DNA of 8,082 nt. Origin: JBOGEN01 sp050743265. Lineage in GTDB: Bacteria; Actinomycetota; Actinomycetes; JBOGEN01. The stretch spans positions 1 through 8,082 of the forward strand of contig JBOGEN010000157.1 in the NCBI GenBank assembly GCA_050743265.1. The letters are read 5' to 3'. The notes under the pieces were generated by a model that saw only the letters and a list, made by a program, of their open reading frames with translations, made no database searches and was not told where the DNA came from. Below are positions 1 through 5,335 of the stretch, piece by piece (position 1 is the first letter of the stretch; each line of letters opens with the position of its first letter). Made by a program: the position numbers and the translations under genes.

Positions 1-2
1 TC

Positions 3-1166
3 CCGGAGCCCGCCCCGGCCGGGTCGGCCGCGCTCGCCGATCCCCCCGCGCCGGTGGGGCTCGTGTTCGACGCGACGGGGATCCGCACCAGCGAGGACCT
101 GCACACCCTGTACGCGTTCCTGCAGCCCGTCGTGGCAGGGCTCGGGGTGTGCGGGCGGGTCCTCGTCCTCGGCACTCCCCCCGACGCCTGCGGCGACGCG
201 CGCGAGGCCGTGGCCCAGCGTGCGCTCGAGGGGTTCGTCCGGTCCGTCGGCAAGGAGCTCGTGCGCGGGTCGACCGCGCAGCTCGTCCATGTGGAACCCG
301 GGGCCGAGGACGCGCTCGACTCGACGCTGCGGTTCCTGCTGTCCGCGCGGTCGGCGTACGTGTCCGGCCAGGTGGTCCGTGTCGGCGTCCCGGCCGAGGG
401 GGACACGGCCGTGCCCGCCGACGGGGCCCGGCCGCTCGACGGCAGGGTGGCCGTGGTGACCGGCGCGGCCCGTGGCATCGGCGCGGCGATGGCGGCGACG
501 CTGTCCCGGGACGGGGCGCACGTGGTCTGCGCGGACGTGCCCGCCGCGTCGGACGCGCTGGCCGCGTCCGCCAACCGGTGCGGCGGGGAGTCGCTCGCCC
601 TCGACGTCACGGCGCCGGACGCGGGCACCCGCCTCGTCGAGCACCTGCACGCCCGGCACGGCGGCGTGGACGTCGTCGTGCACAACGCCGGGATCACCCG
701 CGACCGCACGCTCACCCGGATGAAGCCCGAGCGGTGGGACGCCGTGCTCGCGGTCAACCTGCTCGCCCAGGAGCGCCTCACGACGGCGCTGCTCGACACC
801 GACGCCCTTCGCCCCCGGGGCAGGATCGTGTGCGTCTCCTCCGTCGGGGGCATCGCCGGCAACCGCGGCCAAACCAACTACGCGGCGAGCAAGGCCGGCG
901 TCATCGGGCTCGTCGAGGCGCTCGCACCGAGCCTGGCCGGGCGACCCGCGACGATCAACGCGGTGGCCCCGGGGTTCATCGAGACCGAGATGACCGCGGC
1001 TATGCCGAAACTCACACGCGAGGCCGCGCGGCGGCTGGCTAGCCTGGCGCAAGGCGGGCTCCCCGTCGACGTGGCCGAGACCGCGGCGTGGCTGGCCGGT
1101 CCGGGGTCGGGCGGCGTGACGGGGCAGGTCGTCCGTGTCTGTGGACAGAGCATCGTGGGGGCGTGA
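3..1166 (+). CDS. fabG: FabG4-type 3-oxoacyl-ACP/CoA reductase (partial, N-terminus outside window)
   Basis: Short-chain dehydrogenase/reductase that reduces 3-oxoacyl thioesters to 3-hydroxyacyl thioesters with a nicotinamide cofactor in the cytoplasm. The frame is open to the left edge (first full codon at 3). A GTG at 54 could be read as a start, but the segment after it (GLVFDATGI) matches an internal part of mycobacterial FabG4 (Rv0242c, about 454 residues), so some 70-85 residues are probably missing. Numbering from the GTG at 54: an N-terminal degenerate Rossmann domain (about 1-120), then a catalytic SDR domain with T136-GAARGIG-143 (cofactor loop), NAG at 211-213, N235, S263, Y276 and K280, which is a complete catalytic tetrad. 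The C-terminus VRVCGQSIVGA is like that of FabG4. The stop overlaps the next gene, a dehydratase, forming an operon. Family members prefer CoA substrates and NADH; that preference here is inferred from homology. Confidence 0.93.
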   Translation, partial: PEPAPAGSAALADPPAPVGLVFDATGIRTSEDLHTLYAFLQPVVAGLGVCGRVLVLGTPPDACGDAREAVAQRALEGFVRSVGKELVRGSTAQLVHVEPGAEDALDSTLRFLLSARSAYVSGQVVRVGVPAEGDTAVPADGARPLDGRVAVVTGAARGIGAAMAATLSRDGAHVVCADVPAASDALAASANRCGGESLALDVTAPDAGTRLVEHLHARHGGVDVVVHNAGITRDRTLTRMKPERWDAVLAVNLLAQERLTTALLDTDALRPRGRIVCVSSVGGIAGNRGQTNYAASKAGVIGLVEALAPSLAGRPATINAVAPGFIETEMTAAMPKLTREAARRLASLAQGGLPVDVAETAAWLAGPGSGGVTGQVVRVCGQSIVGA

Positions 1167-2026
1167 ACGTCGTGGCGGTCAGGGAGCTGGAGACGACGCC
1201 GACCCTGCGGCGCCTGTACGCGCGGGCCGTGGCCACCGGTTTCGGGCGCCACGGGGACACCCTGCCCGACCTCGAGGTGGTGCTGCGCGGCGTCGCGGTC
1301 GACCGGGAGCACCTCGCCGCGTACGCGGGGGTCTGCGAGTTCCGCGTGTCCGACGTGCTGCCGCCGACGTACCCGCACGTCCTCGCGTTCCCGCTCGCGA
1401 TGGAGCTGATGTCGGACCGCCGCTTCCCGTTCCCCGTCGTGGGCCTCGTACACGTGGCCAACCGCGTCGTCCAGCCCCGCCCCGTGGCCGCGGACGAGGT
1501 GCTCGACCTGCACGTCCGGGCATGCGACCTCCGGCCGCACGCGAAGGGCGTGCAGTTCGACGTCCATGCCGAGGCACGGTCCGACGACGAGCCGGTCTGG
1601 ACGGGCGTGAGCACGTACCTGCGCCGCCGAGACGCCCCGGAGACCTCGCGCTCCTCCGCGCCGCGGCTGCCGTCCGGCTCGGCCCCCACCGCGGTGTGGC
1701 ACGTCGACGCCGCCGCCGGCCGCCGGTACGCCACCGTGTCCGGTGACCGCAACCCGATCCACCTGCACGGCATCGCCGCGAAGGCGCTCGGCTTCCCGCG
1801 CGCGATCGCGCACGGCATGTGGACGAAGGCCCGCTGCCTCGCGGCCTTCGAGGGCCGGCTGCCCGACGCGTTCACCGCGACCACGGCGTTCCGCGCCCCA
1901 GTGACGCTGCCCTCGGTCGTGGAGTTCAGCAGCGAGCAACGCGACGACACGGGCTGGACGTTCGAGGTCCGCGACACCAAGCGGGGACGGCTGCACCTGG
2001 CCGGCACGCTGGACCCGAAGGTCTGA
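1163..2026 (+). CDS. htdX: MaoC-like double-hotdog 3-hydroxyacyl-thioester dehydratase (HtdX type)
   Basis: Cytoplasmic (R)-specific 3-hydroxyacyl-thioester dehydratase/enoyl hydratase acting next to the preceding ketoreductase. The protein is about 287 residues, close to the 280 of M. tuberculosis HtdX (Rv0241c), with which it shares the pattern LTYP/PPTYP, FP..M and the hydratase-2 signature. From the GTG at 1163, the first hotdog half spans roughly residues 15-150 and the second 170-285. The second half carries the active-site signature G-D195-x-N-P-I-H200 followed by the conserved I-A-H217-G-M. The chosen GTG overlaps the fabG stop (GTGA at 1163-1166), which implies translational coupling. 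An alternative GTG at 1172 is 10 bases from the G-run at 1157-1161 and may be the real start. Adding upstream codons (ATG-like starts back to 1088) would give a low-complexity extension out of frame with fabG, so they were not used. Substrate chain length is not evident. Confidence 0.9.
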   Translation: MNVVAVRELETTPTLRRLYARAVATGFGRHGDTLPDLEVVLRGVAVDREHLAAYAGVCEFRVSDVLPPTYPHVLAFPLAMELMSDRRFPFPVVGLVHVANRVVQPRPVAADEVLDLHVRACDLRPHAKGVQFDVHAEARSDDEPVWTGVSTYLRRRDAPETSRSSAPRLPSGSAPTAVWHVDAAAGRRYATVSGDRNPIHLHGIAAKALGFPRAIAHGMWTKARCLAAFEGRLPDAFTATTAFRAPVTLPSVVEFSSEQRDDTGWTFEVRDTKRGRLHLAGTLDPKV

Positions 2027-2047
2027 CTCCTCTCACCGTGCATTCTC

Positions 2048-2076
2048 TTGACGGCATATAACCTGGTGGGTATGTT
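2048..2076 (+). promoter_or_regulatory. Promoter of the arsR-SRPBCC operon (leaderless type)
   Basis: TTGACG at 2048-2053 and TATGTT at 2071-2076 are separated by exactly 17 bases. Both are close to the housekeeping sigma-70/SigA consensus. The expected transcription start, 6-7 bases after the -10, falls at the GTG start codon at 2083, so the transcript should have no 5' leader. There is no Shine-Dalgarno sequence before the GTG, which fits. The short AT-rich stretch stands out in the GC-rich surroundings. Confidence 0.7.
2058..2073. promoter_or_regulatory. Candidate ArsR operator (imperfect dyad over the -10)
   Basis: ATAACC-TGGT-GGGTAT is an inverted repeat with five of six arm positions paired. 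It lies in the spacer and on the -10 element of the arsR promoter. ArsR-family repressors commonly bind such imperfect dyads at their own promoters. Assignment to this regulator is inferred from position only. Confidence 0.4.
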
Positions 2077-2082
2077 CGGCGC

Positions 2083-2466
2083 GTGCCCACCTCGTTCGAC
2101 GTCCTCGCCGAGCCGACCCGTCGGCAGATTCTCGACCTGCTACTCGAGCGGCCCCGGCTGGTCGGTGAGCTCACCGACCGGCTGGGGCTGACCCAGCCCG
2201 GCACGTCCAAGCACCTGCGGGTGCTGCGTGACGCGGACCTCGTCGGTGTCCGCGTGGACGCCCAACGGCGGTGGTACGAGCTGCGCCCCGAGCCGCTCGC
2301 CGAGGTCGACGCCTGGCTGGCGAAGTACCGGCGGCTCTGGGAGGGCAGCCTCGACGCCCTCGAGCGGCACCTGGACGCCATGCCCGACGACGCGACGCCG
2401 GGCGTGGACAGCATCCCGGCCCGCCCCCACGAGCCGGCCCGCCCCCACGAGAAGGGCTCACCATGA
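2083..2466 (+). CDS. ArsR-family winged-helix transcriptional repressor
   Basis: Small (127 residues) DNA-binding regulator. It opens with F-D-V-L-A-E-P-T-R-R-Q-I-L, the typical first helix of ArsR-like proteins paired with AHSA1/SRPBCC genes. The helix-turn-helix runs about 27-50, with recognition helix Q38-P-G-T-S-K-H-L-R-V-L48, followed by a wing ending near RRWYELR. The ELCVCDL metal-binding motif of classical ArsR/SmtB proteins is absent, so a metal sensor is unlikely and a non-metal signal is expected. The GTG start sits at the predicted transcription start. The C-terminal tail contains PARPHE twice, from a perfect 18-bp tandem duplication. The stop overlaps the ATG of the SRPBCC gene (ATGA, 2463-2466). 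The protein probably represses its own operon. The ligand is unknown. Confidence 0.88.
   Translation: MPTSFDVLAEPTRRQILDLLLERPRLVGELTDRLGLTQPGTSKHLRVLRDADLVGVRVDAQRRWYELRPEPLAEVDAWLAKYRRLWEGSLDALERHLDAMPDDATPGVDSIPARPHEPARPHEKGSP
2416..2451 (+). repeat. Perfect 18-bp tandem duplication (2 copies)
   Basis: The unit CCGGCCCGCCCCCACGAG occurs at 2416-2433 and immediately again at 2434-2451. It is in frame and adds a second PARPHE hexapeptide near the C-terminus of the ArsR-like regulator, just before the ribosome binding site of the next gene. Confidence 0.95.
2451..2456 (+). promoter_or_regulatory. Ribosome binding site of the SRPBCC gene
   Basis: GAAGGG lies six bases before the ATG at 2463, inside the end of the upstream gene. 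It supports that ATG over the open frame that continues upstream to 2271. Confidence 0.7.
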
Positions 2467-3365
2467 ACGCAACCTTGCGTACCGTCGACGGCCGCCACGA
2501 GCTGCGCCTGGAGCGCACGCTCGCCCACCCGCCGGAGAAGGTCTGGCGCGCGCTCACCGAGCGCGACCACCTGTCGGTCTGGTTCCCGTTCGACGTGGAC
2601 ATGCAGCCCGAGGTCGGCGGAGGTATCCGGTTCATCGACCCCGGCGGCGGTCCGGACACGACCGGGGAGGTCACCGAGTACGCGCCCCCGTCCGTGCTCG
2701 CTTTCAGCTGGGGCGACAACCTGCTGCGCTTCGCGCTCGAGCCGGACGGCTCCGGCAGCCGGCTCGTCTTCACCCACACCCAGGACGATCGGGCCGGTAC
2801 CGCCAGCTTCGCCAGCGGGTGGCACGTCTGCTTCGATGCCATGGAGCGGGTGCTCGACGAGAAGCCCGTCGAGATGCCCCGTCCCTCGGACGCCCTGCAC
2901 GAGCGGTACCTCGCCGAGTTCGGCCTGGCCGAGGGCACCGCAGAGGCGACCCCGGAGGGGTGGCGGGTGCGCTTCGAGCGGCAGCTCACGCGTCCGGCAG
3001 AGACGGTGTGGGCCACGCTGCAGGCCGCCCCTGACGCCGCCACGAGCGGCCACCGCACGAACGGCGACACGCCTCCCCCGGCGGTGGGCGACCCGGTGCC
3101 GCCCGGGTTCACCGACACCACCGTCGGCGCCGGCCCGGTCAGGGCGGTCGAGGCGCCGCGGCTGCTCGAGTACGACTGGCAGCACGACGGCCGTCCCGCC
3201 GGCCGCGTCCGCTGGGAGCTCGGAGCGGGCACCGGCCACGGCGCACGCCTCGTCCTGACCCAGACCGGCCCGGACGACCTGGCCGAGGCCCGCGCGCTCG
3301 CGCTCACCGCGTGGCGCGAGCATGTCGAGCGGCTCGTCGATCGGCTCACGAAGACCTCGGTCTGA
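2463..3365 (+). CDS. Two-domain SRPBCC (AHSA1/START-like) protein
   Basis: Soluble protein of 300 residues made of two SRPBCC ligand-binding folds in tandem. The first (about 12-142) has the typical start L-R-L-E-R-T-L-x-H-P-P-E-K-V-W-R-A-L with W40-F-P-F, and continues through F-S-W-G to the C-terminal helix containing G-W-H. The second (about 167-300) begins W-R-V-R-F-E-R-Q-L-T-R-P-A-E-T-V-W and ends in a helix with A-W-R-E-H-V. These folds hold hydrophobic ligands in a deep pocket; the ligand here is unknown. The ATG overlaps the arsR stop and has its own ribosome binding site. Such ArsR/AHSA1 pairs are widespread in actinobacteria, and the regulator probably controls this gene. The second domain is more divergent and rich in Pro/Gly loops. 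It converges on the tetR gene with only 10 bases between the stop codons. Confidence 0.85.
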   Translation: MNATLRTVDGRHELRLERTLAHPPEKVWRALTERDHLSVWFPFDVDMQPEVGGGIRFIDPGGGPDTTGEVTEYAPPSVLAFSWGDNLLRFALEPDGSGSRLVFTHTQDDRAGTASFASGWHVCFDAMERVLDEKPVEMPRPSDALHERYLAEFGLAEGTAEATPEGWRVRFERQLTRPAETVWATLQAAPDAATSGHRTNGDTPPPAVGDPVPPGFTDTTVGAGPVRAVEAPRLLEYDWQHDGRPAGRVRWELGAGTGHGARLVLTQTGPDDLAEARALALTAWREHVERLVDRLTKTSV

Positions 3366-3375
3366 CCCGCGGAGG

Positions 3376-3969
3376 TCAGTGCGAGAACTCGCCCCACAGC
3401 AGCGCGACGAGCTGGTCGCGCAGCTTGTCGCGCGGCACGTGCCGCCGCTCCAGCCACACGTCCGCGGCAGCCCGGACGAGCCCGACGATGCCGTGCCCCC
3501 ACGAGAGGGCGCGGGTCTGCTCGTCCGGGCCGAACCGGAGCTCGACGCTGATGCCGGTGGCCAGCTCGTCCCCGAGACGGCGGGCGAACACGTCGACGGT
3601 CCAGGTCACCTCGGGCTCCTCGCGTCCGGGGCCGCGGGTGAGGAAGCGGTAGACCTCGGGACGCTCCTCAATGGCCCGCAGGTACGCCTCAATCGTGGAC
3701 GACGTCCGGGCGCGCAGGTTCCCGGGCGCGGCGAGGGCGACCCGGAGCTCGGCCAGCAGCACGTCCGTGTGGTGCTCGGCAAGGGCACGGAGCAGTCCGC
3801 CCTTGTCCCCGAAGTGCCGGTAGAGGATCGGCTTGGTGATGCCTGCCTCGGCGGCGATGGCCTGCATGCTCGCGGCAGGGCCGTCCCGCGTGATCACCCG
3901 GTCGGCGGCCTCGAGGAGGTGCAGGCGGCGGTCCTCCCGCGAGGCCCGCACCGTCGAGGTGTCTGCCAT
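3376..3969 (-). CDS. TetR/AcrR-family transcriptional regulator
   Basis: Regulator of 197 residues. The N-terminal DNA-binding domain spans about 13-63 with the helix-turn-helix M35-Q-A-I-A-A-E-A-G-I-T-K-P-I-L-Y50-R-H-F-G-D-K56, a textbook TetR signature. The remaining residues form the variable, probably helical, ligand-binding and dimer domain. The ATG at 3969 has a strong GGAGG five bases upstream. The gene is divergent from an acyl-CoA dehydrogenase gene, and two copies of a perfect palindrome lie between the two starts, so it most likely represses both itself and that gene. By analogy with other TetR regulators next to acyl-CoA dehydrogenases, an acyl-CoA or fatty-acid inducer is plausible, but the sequence does not show the ligand. 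Confidence 0.92.
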   Translation of the reverse strand: MADTSTVRASREDRRLHLLEAADRVITRDGPAASMQAIAAEAGITKPILYRHFGDKGGLLRALAEHHTDVLLAELRVALAAPGNLRARTSSTIEAYLRAIEERPEVYRFLTRGPGREEPEVTWTVDVFARRLGDELATGISVELRFGPDEQTRALSWGHGIVGLVRAAADVWLERRHVPRDKLRDQLVALLWGEFSH

Positions 3970-3974
3970 CCGGA

Positions 3975-3979
3975 CCTCC
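3975..3979 (-). promoter_or_regulatory. Ribosome binding site of tetR
   Basis: The minus strand reads GGAGG five bases before the ATG at 3969, which fixes that start. Confidence 0.8.
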
Positions 3980-3981
3980 GC

Positions 3982-3987
3982 TTGACA
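3982..3987 (+). promoter_or_regulatory. Perfect -35 hexamer (TTGACA) facing the acyl-CoA dehydrogenase gene
   Basis: TTGACA matches the SigA -35 consensus exactly and is directed toward the gene starting at 4094. No convincing -10 lies at 16-19 bases; TAGAGG at 4010-4015 is 22 bases away. The first operator (3991-4005) fills the spacer, so bound repressor would block this promoter. Confidence 0.4.
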
Positions 3988-3990
3988 TGA

Positions 3991-4005
3991 GTTACCGCCG
4001 GTAAC
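3991..4005. promoter_or_regulatory. TetR operator copy 1
   Basis: GTTACCGCCGGTAAC is a perfect six-base palindrome with a three-base centre, located between the divergent tetR and acyl-CoA dehydrogenase genes. The same half-sites recur 24 bases away. For tetR, a candidate -10 (TAGGGT on the minus strand, 4011-4006) lies immediately upstream of it, so this copy would cover the tetR transcription start. Confidence 0.8.
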
Positions 4006-4014
4006 ACCCTAGAG

Positions 4015-4029
4015 GTTACCCCCGGTAAC
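4015..4029. promoter_or_regulatory. TetR operator copy 2
   Basis: GTTACCCCCGGTAAC repeats the half-sites of copy 1 with a different central triplet. Centre-to-centre distance is 24 bases. It falls in the region expected for the -35/-10 spacer of the tetR promoter. Conservation of arms but not centre is what protein contact at the half-sites predicts. Confidence 0.8.
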
Positions 4030-4083
4030 GCCAGTGCGTCCTCACCGCGTACGCCGGGGTGACCCGAACCGCCCCGACCGACC

Positions 4084-4088
4084 GGGAG
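4084..4088 (+). promoter_or_regulatory. Ribosome binding site of the acyl-CoA dehydrogenase gene
   Basis: GGGAG lies five bases before the ATG at 4094. It supports that start rather than the in-frame GTG at 4034, which is next to operator 2 and would add 20 residues of low similarity to the family. Confidence 0.65.
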
Positions 4089-4093
4089 ACCAC

Positions 4094-5308
4094 ATGGGCG
4101 ACTTCTCGCTCGAGCTGACCGAGGACCAGCGGACGCTGCAGAAGTGGCTGCACGAGTTCGCCGAGGGGGTCATCCGGCCCGCCGCGTCCGAGTGGGACGA
4201 GCGCGAGGAGACACCCTGGCCGATCATCCAGGAGGCCGCCAAGGTCGGCATCTACTCGATGGAGTTCTTCGGCACGCAGTGGTTCGACGAGTCCGGGCTC
4301 GGCGTCCCGCTCGCGTTCGAGGAGCTGTTCTGGGGTGACGCCGGCATCGGCCTGTCCCTCGTCGGTACCACGCTCGCCGCCGTGTCAGTCCTGGCGACCG
4401 GCACCAACGAGCAGATCGGCGAGTGGATCCCCCCGATGTTCGGCACGCCGGACGACGTCAAGGTCGCCGCGTTCTGCTCGTCCGAGCCCGACGCAGGGTC
4501 GGACGTGAGCCGGATGAGGACCCGCGCGCGCTACGACGAGGCGAGCGACGAGTGGGTGCTCGACGGGACCAAGACCTGGGCCACGAACGGCGGGATCGCG
4601 CACGTCCACGTGGTCACCGCCGTCGTCGACCCCGATCTCGGGACGCGCGGCCAGGCCTCGTTCGTCGTCCCGCCCGGCACGAAGGGGCTCAGCCAGGGCC
4701 AGAAGTTCCGCAAGCACGGCATCCGCGCTTCGCACACCGCGGAGGTCGTGCTGGACGACGTCCGGGTGCCCGGACGCTGCCTGCTCGGTGGCAAGGAGAA
4801 GCTGGACGACCGGCTCGCCCGCGCCCGGGGGGGCGAGCGCAGCCGCGGGACCGCCGCGCTCGCGACGTTCGAGGCGTCCCGCCCGTCCGTCGCCGCCCAG
4901 GCGGTGGGGATCGCGCGGGCGGCGTACGAGGTGGCGCTCGAGTACGCGAAGACACGCGAGCAGTTCGGACGCCCGATCATCGACAACCAGGGCGTGGCGT
5001 TCACGCTCGCGGACATGAGGACGCGCATCGACGCCGCGCGGCTGCTCATCTGGCGGGCGGCCTGGATGGCGCGGAACGAGAAGCCGTTCGACCACGCCGA
5101 GGGCTCGATGTCGAAGCTCGTCGCAGGCGAGACCGCGGTGTGGGTGACCGACCAGGCGATCCAGGTGCTGGGCGGCAACGGCTACACGCGCGAGTACCCG
5201 GTCGAGCGCATGCACAGGGACGCGAAGATCTACACCATCTTCGAGGGCACCAGCGAGATCCAGCGGCTCATCATCGCCCGGGCGATCTCCGGCCGGCAGA
5301 TCGCCTGA
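4094..5308 (+). CDS. Acyl-CoA dehydrogenase (FadE-like)
   Basis: FAD-dependent enzyme of 404 residues that introduces the 2,3 double bond in acyl-CoAs, the first step of beta-oxidation or of related acyl-CoA catabolism. It has the helical N-terminal domain (F-x-L-E-L-T-E-D-Q), the first family signature with S130-E-P-D-A-G-S-D137, a beta domain, and the C-terminal helical domain with signature Q-V-L-G-G-N-G-Y-T-R-E-Y-P-V-E-R-M-H-R-D-A-K-I. The probable catalytic base is E384 in I-F-E-G-T-S-E-I-Q, the position used by medium- and short-chain enzymes. A charged insertion at about 234-252 separates the beta and C-terminal domains. It is probably controlled by the divergent TetR regulator. Chain-length specificity cannot be read from the sequence. 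A perfect hairpin overlaps the last codons. Confidence 0.93.
   Translation: MGDFSLELTEDQRTLQKWLHEFAEGVIRPAASEWDEREETPWPIIQEAAKVGIYSMEFFGTQWFDESGLGVPLAFEELFWGDAGIGLSLVGTTLAAVSVLATGTNEQIGEWIPPMFGTPDDVKVAAFCSSEPDAGSDVSRMRTRARYDEASDEWVLDGTKTWATNGGIAHVHVVTAVVDPDLGTRGQASFVVPPGTKGLSQGQKFRKHGIRASHTAEVVLDDVRVPGRCLLGGKEKLDDRLARARGGERSRGTAALATFEASRPSVAAQAVGIARAAYEVALEYAKTREQFGRPIIDNQGVAFTLADMRTRIDAARLLIWRAAWMARNEKPFDHAEGSMSKLVAGETAVWVTDQAIQVLGGNGYTREYPVERMHRDAKIYTIFEGTSEIQRLIIARAISGRQIA
5281..5305. terminator. Perfect 8-bp hairpin at the 3' end of the acyl-CoA dehydrogenase gene
   Basis: GGCGATCT at 5281-5288 and AGATCGCC at 5298-5305 are perfect inverted arms around a nine-base GC loop that can form two more pairs. 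It ends directly before the stop codon and lies between two convergent genes. There is no T-run, as is common for actinobacterial terminators. It could serve both strands. Because it is also coding, chance plus codon bias is possible. Confidence 0.4.
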
Positions 5309-5335
5309 GCCCCACGCCGGGCCTCCCGTCGCGCC

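Noticed and set aside
54..56. GTG at 54 as the true start of the fabG gene
   Set aside because: The frame is open further upstream and the following residues align to an interior segment of FabG4, so the gene more likely begins outside the window.
1140..1148. Second DnaA-box-like 9-mer (CTGTCCACA on the minus strand)
   Set aside because: It has one mismatch at the first position, lies within the fabG C-terminal codons, and is explained by conserved protein sequence.
3353..3377. Inverted repeat GACCTC...GAGGTC between the convergent SRPBCC and tetR genes as a terminator
   Set aside because: The stem is only six bases with a 13-base loop and no T-run, and it overlaps both coding ends. Too weak to call.
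1926..3502. Very long open frames on the minus strand opposite the arsR-SRPBCC genes
   Set aside because: They arise from the high GC content and third-position bias of the plus-strand genes. Their translations are Arg/Pro/Gly-rich with no recognisable domain, whereas the plus-strand frames are clear family members.
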